This document shows, piece after piece, positions 61,300-64,000 of a DNA stretch of 64,000 nucleotides (position 1 is the first letter of the stretch; each line of letters starts with the position of its first letter). The notes below the pieces were generated by a model, which worked only from the letters and a program-made list of their open reading frames with translations, searched no databases and had not been told where the DNA came from. Source of the stretch: Bradyrhizobium sp. CCBAU 51627 (lineage in GTDB: Bacteria > Pseudomonadota > Alphaproteobacteria > Rhizobiales > Xanthobacteraceae); NCBI RefSeq assembly GCF_028128765.1, contig NZ_LBJG01000022.1, positions 113,014 through 177,013 on the forward strand, in the 5' to 3' direction. The position numbers and the translations under genes were made by a program.

Positions 61300-61578
61300 A
61301 TGTCGAAATATCTGCTGATCCTGCTTTTGATCGCCACGCCGGCTGCGGCGCAGGTGAAGCCCGCTCCCAAGACCTCGGCGGCCCGTCCCGACCCCTGCGC
61401 TCCGATCGGGCGCACCGCGGACGGCAAGCTGGTCTATTCCATGAAATGCGAGAGCCTGCCGGCGCCGCCTGCGCCCCCGCCGCAGACGGAACTGAAGGAG
61501 GCTCCCGCGCCGGCCGCCGAGCCGGAGCCGGAGGTGAGGCGGAGCGGCCTGTTCGGTTGGTCTTACGACCGCAGGTGA
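61300..61578 (+). CDS. Small exported Pro-rich protein
   Basis: A 92-residue protein with signal peptide (residues 1-17, ending AAAQ) and a Pro/Ala/Glu-rich middle (PAPPAPPPQTELKEAPAPAA). Two cysteines (DPCAPIG and MKCESL) could pair. No function recognised. Confidence 0.65.
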   Translation: MSKYLLILLLIATPAAAQVKPAPKTSAARPDPCAPIGRTADGKLVYSMKCESLPAPPAPPPQTELKEAPAPAAEPEPEVRRSGLFGWSYDRR

Positions 61579-61668
61579 AGGGGCGAGCGCCACTTGCGCG
61601 AAGCTCCGCGGAGTGCTTCTTGCTTGCAGGTTCCCGGGAGGCCTGGGCCTCCGACCCAGAGTGATGAG

Positions 61669-62082
61669 ATGAGCAAACTCGTTATTCGCGCCGGTGATTT
61701 CACCTTCGGCGCTCGCTTCGAAGAGCAGGCGGCGCCCAAGACCGTTGCGGCGTTCCGCAAGGCGCTGCCGTTCGAGAGTCACATCATCCATGTGCGCTGG
61801 AGCGGCGAAGGCGTCTGGATGCCGCTCGGCGATTTCGACTTCGGCGTTGGTTACGAGAACCATACCAGCTATCCCGCGCCGGGGCAGATCATCCTCTACC
61901 CCGGCGGTATCAGCGAGACCGAGATCCTGCTTGCCTATGGCGCCGTCCGCTTCGCCAGCAAGATGGGCCAGCTCGCCGGCAATCACTTCATCACGCTGAC
62001 CTCGGGCCTTGAGAATCTGATGACGCTGGGCAAGAGCGTGCTGTGGAAGGGCGCGCTACCGATCCGTTTCGAGGAAGTCTGA
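61669..62082 (+). CDS. DUF3830 cyclophilin-like protein of the ureide cluster
   Basis: A 137-residue cytoplasmic protein. The fold is suggested by TVAAFRKALPFESHIIHVRWSGEGVWMPLGDF (seen in two parts) and TSYPAPGQIILYPGGISETE, typical of DUF3830. It lies just upstream of allantoinase puuE, whose GTG start abuts its stop. A role in ureide or pyrimidine breakdown is inferred from context only. Confidence 0.82.
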   Translation: MSKLVIRAGDFTFGARFEEQAAPKTVAAFRKALPFESHIIHVRWSGEGVWMPLGDFDFGVGYENHTSYPAPGQIILYPGGISETEILLAYGAVRFASKMGQLAGNHFITLTSGLENLMTLGKSVLWKGALPIRFEEV

Positions 62083-63018
62083 GTGACCGATATCAACTAC
62101 CCCCGCGATCTCCGCGGCTACGGCCGCAACCCGCCGCATCCAGAGTGGCCCGGCCATGCACGGGTCGCGGTGCAGTTTGTCGTCAATTTCGAGGAAGGCG
62201 GCGAGAACAACATTTTGCATGGCGACCGCGCCTCGGAAGCGTTCCTGTCCGACGTGCTCGGCGCGCAACCCTGGCCGGGCCAGCGTCACGCCAATATCGA
62301 ATCCATGTTCGAATATGGCTCGCGCGCCGGCTTCTGGCGGCTGTGGCGGATGTTCAATGAGCGGAAGTGGCCGACCACGGTGTTCGGGGTCGCTACCGCC
62401 CTGCAGCGCAATCCGGAAATCGTCGCGGCGATGAAGGAGTCCGGCTGGGATATCGCGAGCCACAGCCTGAAATGGATCGAGCACAAGGACATGACGGAAG
62501 CGCAGGAGCGCGCCGAGATCGCCGAGGCGATCCGCGTCCATACCGAGGCCACCGGTGCGCGGCCGCTCGGCTGGTACACCGGCCGCTCCTCGATCAACAC
62601 AATCAAGCTGCTGATGGAGGAGGGCGGCTTCCTCTATCTGTGCGACTCCTATGCCGACGATCTGCCCTATTGGGTCAAGGGCGCGAACGGAAAGCAGCTC
62701 ATCATTCCCTATACGCTTGACGCCAACGACATGCGGTTCATCAATCCGCAGGGCTTTGCCGAAGGCGAGCAGTTTTACACCTACCTCAAGGACGCCTTCG
62801 ACGTGCTCTATGCGGAAGGGCGGACGGCGCCGAAGATGATGTCGGTGGGGCTGCACTGCCGTCTCGCCGGCCGGCCTGGCCGTGCCGCGGGCCTGATCCG
62901 CTTCCTCGACTACATCGGCAAGCACGACCGCGTCTGGGTGCCGACGCGGCTCCAGATCGCGCAGCATTGGCACGACAAGCACGCGCATCTCGCCGCCGAC
63001 GCGTTCGAGATCGGGTAA
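62083..63018 (+). CDS. puuE: Allantoinase PuuE (polysaccharide-deacetylase fold)
   Basis: A 311-residue enzyme of the polysaccharide deacetylase-like family. PRDLRGYGRNPPHPEWP and VAVQFVVNFEEGGENNILHG are family signatures, as are DIASHSLKWIEH and SVGLHCRLAGRPGRA. It converts allantoin to allantoate without the metal site of classical allantoinase. GTG start directly after the DUF3830 stop. Followed 8 bp later by uraD-uraH, so the three are co-transcribed. Confidence 0.93.
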   Translation: MTDINYPRDLRGYGRNPPHPEWPGHARVAVQFVVNFEEGGENNILHGDRASEAFLSDVLGAQPWPGQRHANIESMFEYGSRAGFWRLWRMFNERKWPTTVFGVATALQRNPEIVAAMKESGWDIASHSLKWIEHKDMTEAQERAEIAEAIRVHTEATGARPLGWYTGRSSINTIKLLMEEGGFLYLCDSYADDLPYWVKGANGKQLIIPYTLDANDMRFINPQGFAEGEQFYTYLKDAFDVLYAEGRTAPKMMSVGLHCRLAGRPGRAAGLIRFLDYIGKHDRVWVPTRLQIAQHWHDKHAHLAADAFEIG

Positions 63019-63025
63019 AGACGTG

Positions 63026-63913
63026 ATGGCGCAAGTCCCGCTCGCCGATCTCAATGCCGCAAGCAAGGCCGATTTCGTCGCGGCGCTCGCCAATGTCGTC
63101 GAATATTCGCAGTGGATCGCCGAGCAGATCGCCGCGCAGCGTCCGTTTGCCGGCATCAATCAGCTGCATGCCGCGCTGATGGCGGCGATTCAGGCCGCAG
63201 AACCCGATGTGCAGCTGGCGCTGATCCGCGCGCATCCCGATCTCGCCAACAAGACCCAGCGCGCGGCGGGCCTGACGGCGGAATCGACCGACGAGCAGAA
63301 CAGCGCGGGCCTCGACCGTCTTTCGGAAGCGGAATATGCGGCGTTCGAGCGCGTCAACAACGCCTATCGCGAAAAGTTCGGCTTCCCCTATATCGTCTGC
63401 GTGCGGCGTCACACCAAGGATTCCGTGCTGCGCGACTTCGAGACGCGGTTGCGCAATATCGCCAAAACAGAGACGCGCCGCGCGATCGAGGAGATCGGCC
63501 GCATCTCGGCGTTGCGGCTGGATCAGCTCGTCGTCGCCGACGACAAGTTGAAAGTGCACGGCCGGCTTTCGACCCATGTGCTGGACAATCATGCGGGCAA
63601 ACCCGCATCCGGGATTGCAGTGGAGCTGGTCGAGCTCGCTGCGCTCGGCGAGAGCCGCGTGATCGCGCGTACCGTCACCAACGTGGATGGCCGCACCGAC
63701 CAGCCGCTGATCGGCGGGCGCCCGCTGCCGATCGGTCGCTACGAGCTTCGCTTCAGCATCGGCAAATATTACGCCGGGCGCAACGTACAGCTCGCGGATC
63801 CGCCGTTCCTCGACGAGATTCCACTGCGCTTCGCGATCAGTGAGCCGGAGGGGCACTACCACGTGCCGCTGCTGGTCACGCCGTGGAGCTATTCGACTTA
63901 TCGCGGGAGCTAG
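63026..63913 (+). CDS. uraD-uraH: Fused OHCU decarboxylase / 5-hydroxyisourate hydrolase
   Basis: A 295-residue bifunctional protein. Residues about 5-165 are UraD (OHCU decarboxylase) with the catalytic His in RAHPDLANK and the family run YREKFGFPYIVCV. Residues about 180-295 are the transthyretin-like UraH (HIU hydrolase) with LSTHVLDNHAGKPASG and the C-terminal mark YHVPLLVTPWSYSTYRGS. It carries urate-oxidase product to (S)-allantoin, for PuuE. The order is hydrolase last although it acts first. ATG at 63026 is preferred to the GTG three bases before. Confidence 0.95.
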   Translation: MAQVPLADLNAASKADFVAALANVVEYSQWIAEQIAAQRPFAGINQLHAALMAAIQAAEPDVQLALIRAHPDLANKTQRAAGLTAESTDEQNSAGLDRLSEAEYAAFERVNNAYREKFGFPYIVCVRRHTKDSVLRDFETRLRNIAKTETRRAIEEIGRISALRLDQLVVADDKLKVHGRLSTHVLDNHAGKPASGIAVELVELAALGESRVIARTVTNVDGRTDQPLIGGRPLPIGRYELRFSIGKYYAGRNVQLADPPFLDEIPLRFAISEPEGHYHVPLLVTPWSYSTYRGS

Positions 63914-64000
63914 AGCATCCGGCGACTGAGTTGAATCGAAAGTGATGGAGGGATGGCTTCCGGCGCGTCGATTATCGTGAGTCCATAAGGTCTCTGATTC
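63914..64000. other. Right edge, no gene called
   Basis: The last 87 bases follow the UraD-UraH stop and show no gene start or repeat that I can support. Confidence 0.5.

Noticed and set aside
1..64000. tRNA, rRNA, CRISPR or insertion sequences
   Set aside because: I found no tRNA-like cloverleaf, no direct-repeat array and no transposase; by-eye inspection could miss a diverged tRNA, so a tRNA scan would be the test.

Overview
The window reads as chromosomal DNA of an alphaproteobacterium of the Bradyrhizobium type. The grounds are uniformly high G+C, alphaproteobacterial protein families throughout, glutathione-linked formaldehyde oxidation, a fused ureide-pathway enzyme, and Bradyrhizobium-like intergenic repeats. 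The genus is inferred from protein and repeat style, not from a database search. I see no rRNA, tRNA, CRISPR array, insertion sequence or phage.

Layout. 1-3760: a tungstate-type binding protein and permease lying tail to tail, then an arsenic operon (arsR-arsI-arsC-aqpS) with a clear ArsR operator. 3760-5980: an intergenic repeat, a 3-hydroxybutyryl-CoA dehydrogenase and a truncated haemoglobin. 6240-46623: a 40-kb island for PQQ- and lanthanide-dependent alcohol oxidation. 46800-59500: mixed housekeeping genes (GrlR-like protein, GH1 glycosidase, thiolase, HU, Lon/Hsp20, ferritin-like protein, MarC, class II aldolase, ClC protein, alpha/beta hydrolase). 59600-61600: small exported proteins and a second copy of the intergenic repeat. 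61669-63913: ureide catabolism (DUF3830, PuuE allantoinase, UraD-UraH fusion).

The island holds three PQQ dehydrogenases, each with the Asp-x-Asp pair that marks lanthanide-dependent enzymes. They are XoxF in an operon with a cytochrome c, GSH-formaldehyde dehydrogenase and Gfa; a second enzyme with its own cytochrome c and binding protein; and a third that lacks the usual vicinal Cys pair and follows a Rieske protein. Around them lie a four-EF-hand lanmodulin homologue, an orphan 26-codon pqqA, a Lut/Ped-like ABC system, a TonB receptor, a two-component system, S-formylglutathione hydrolase, a heavy-metal-type RND pump, an NMT1-type ABC importer, and a 'quinoprotein relay' set (SoxYZ-like carrier, zinc metallohydrolase, binding protein, CXXCW protein).

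Read together, the genes take methanol to formaldehyde (XoxF), then through Gfa, FrmA and FghA to formate, with dedicated metal acquisition, buffering and possibly efflux. No formate dehydrogenase and no pqqBCDE genes are present here. The least conventional parts are the Rieske/quinoprotein pair, the lone pqqA beside lanM, and the RND pump next to them.
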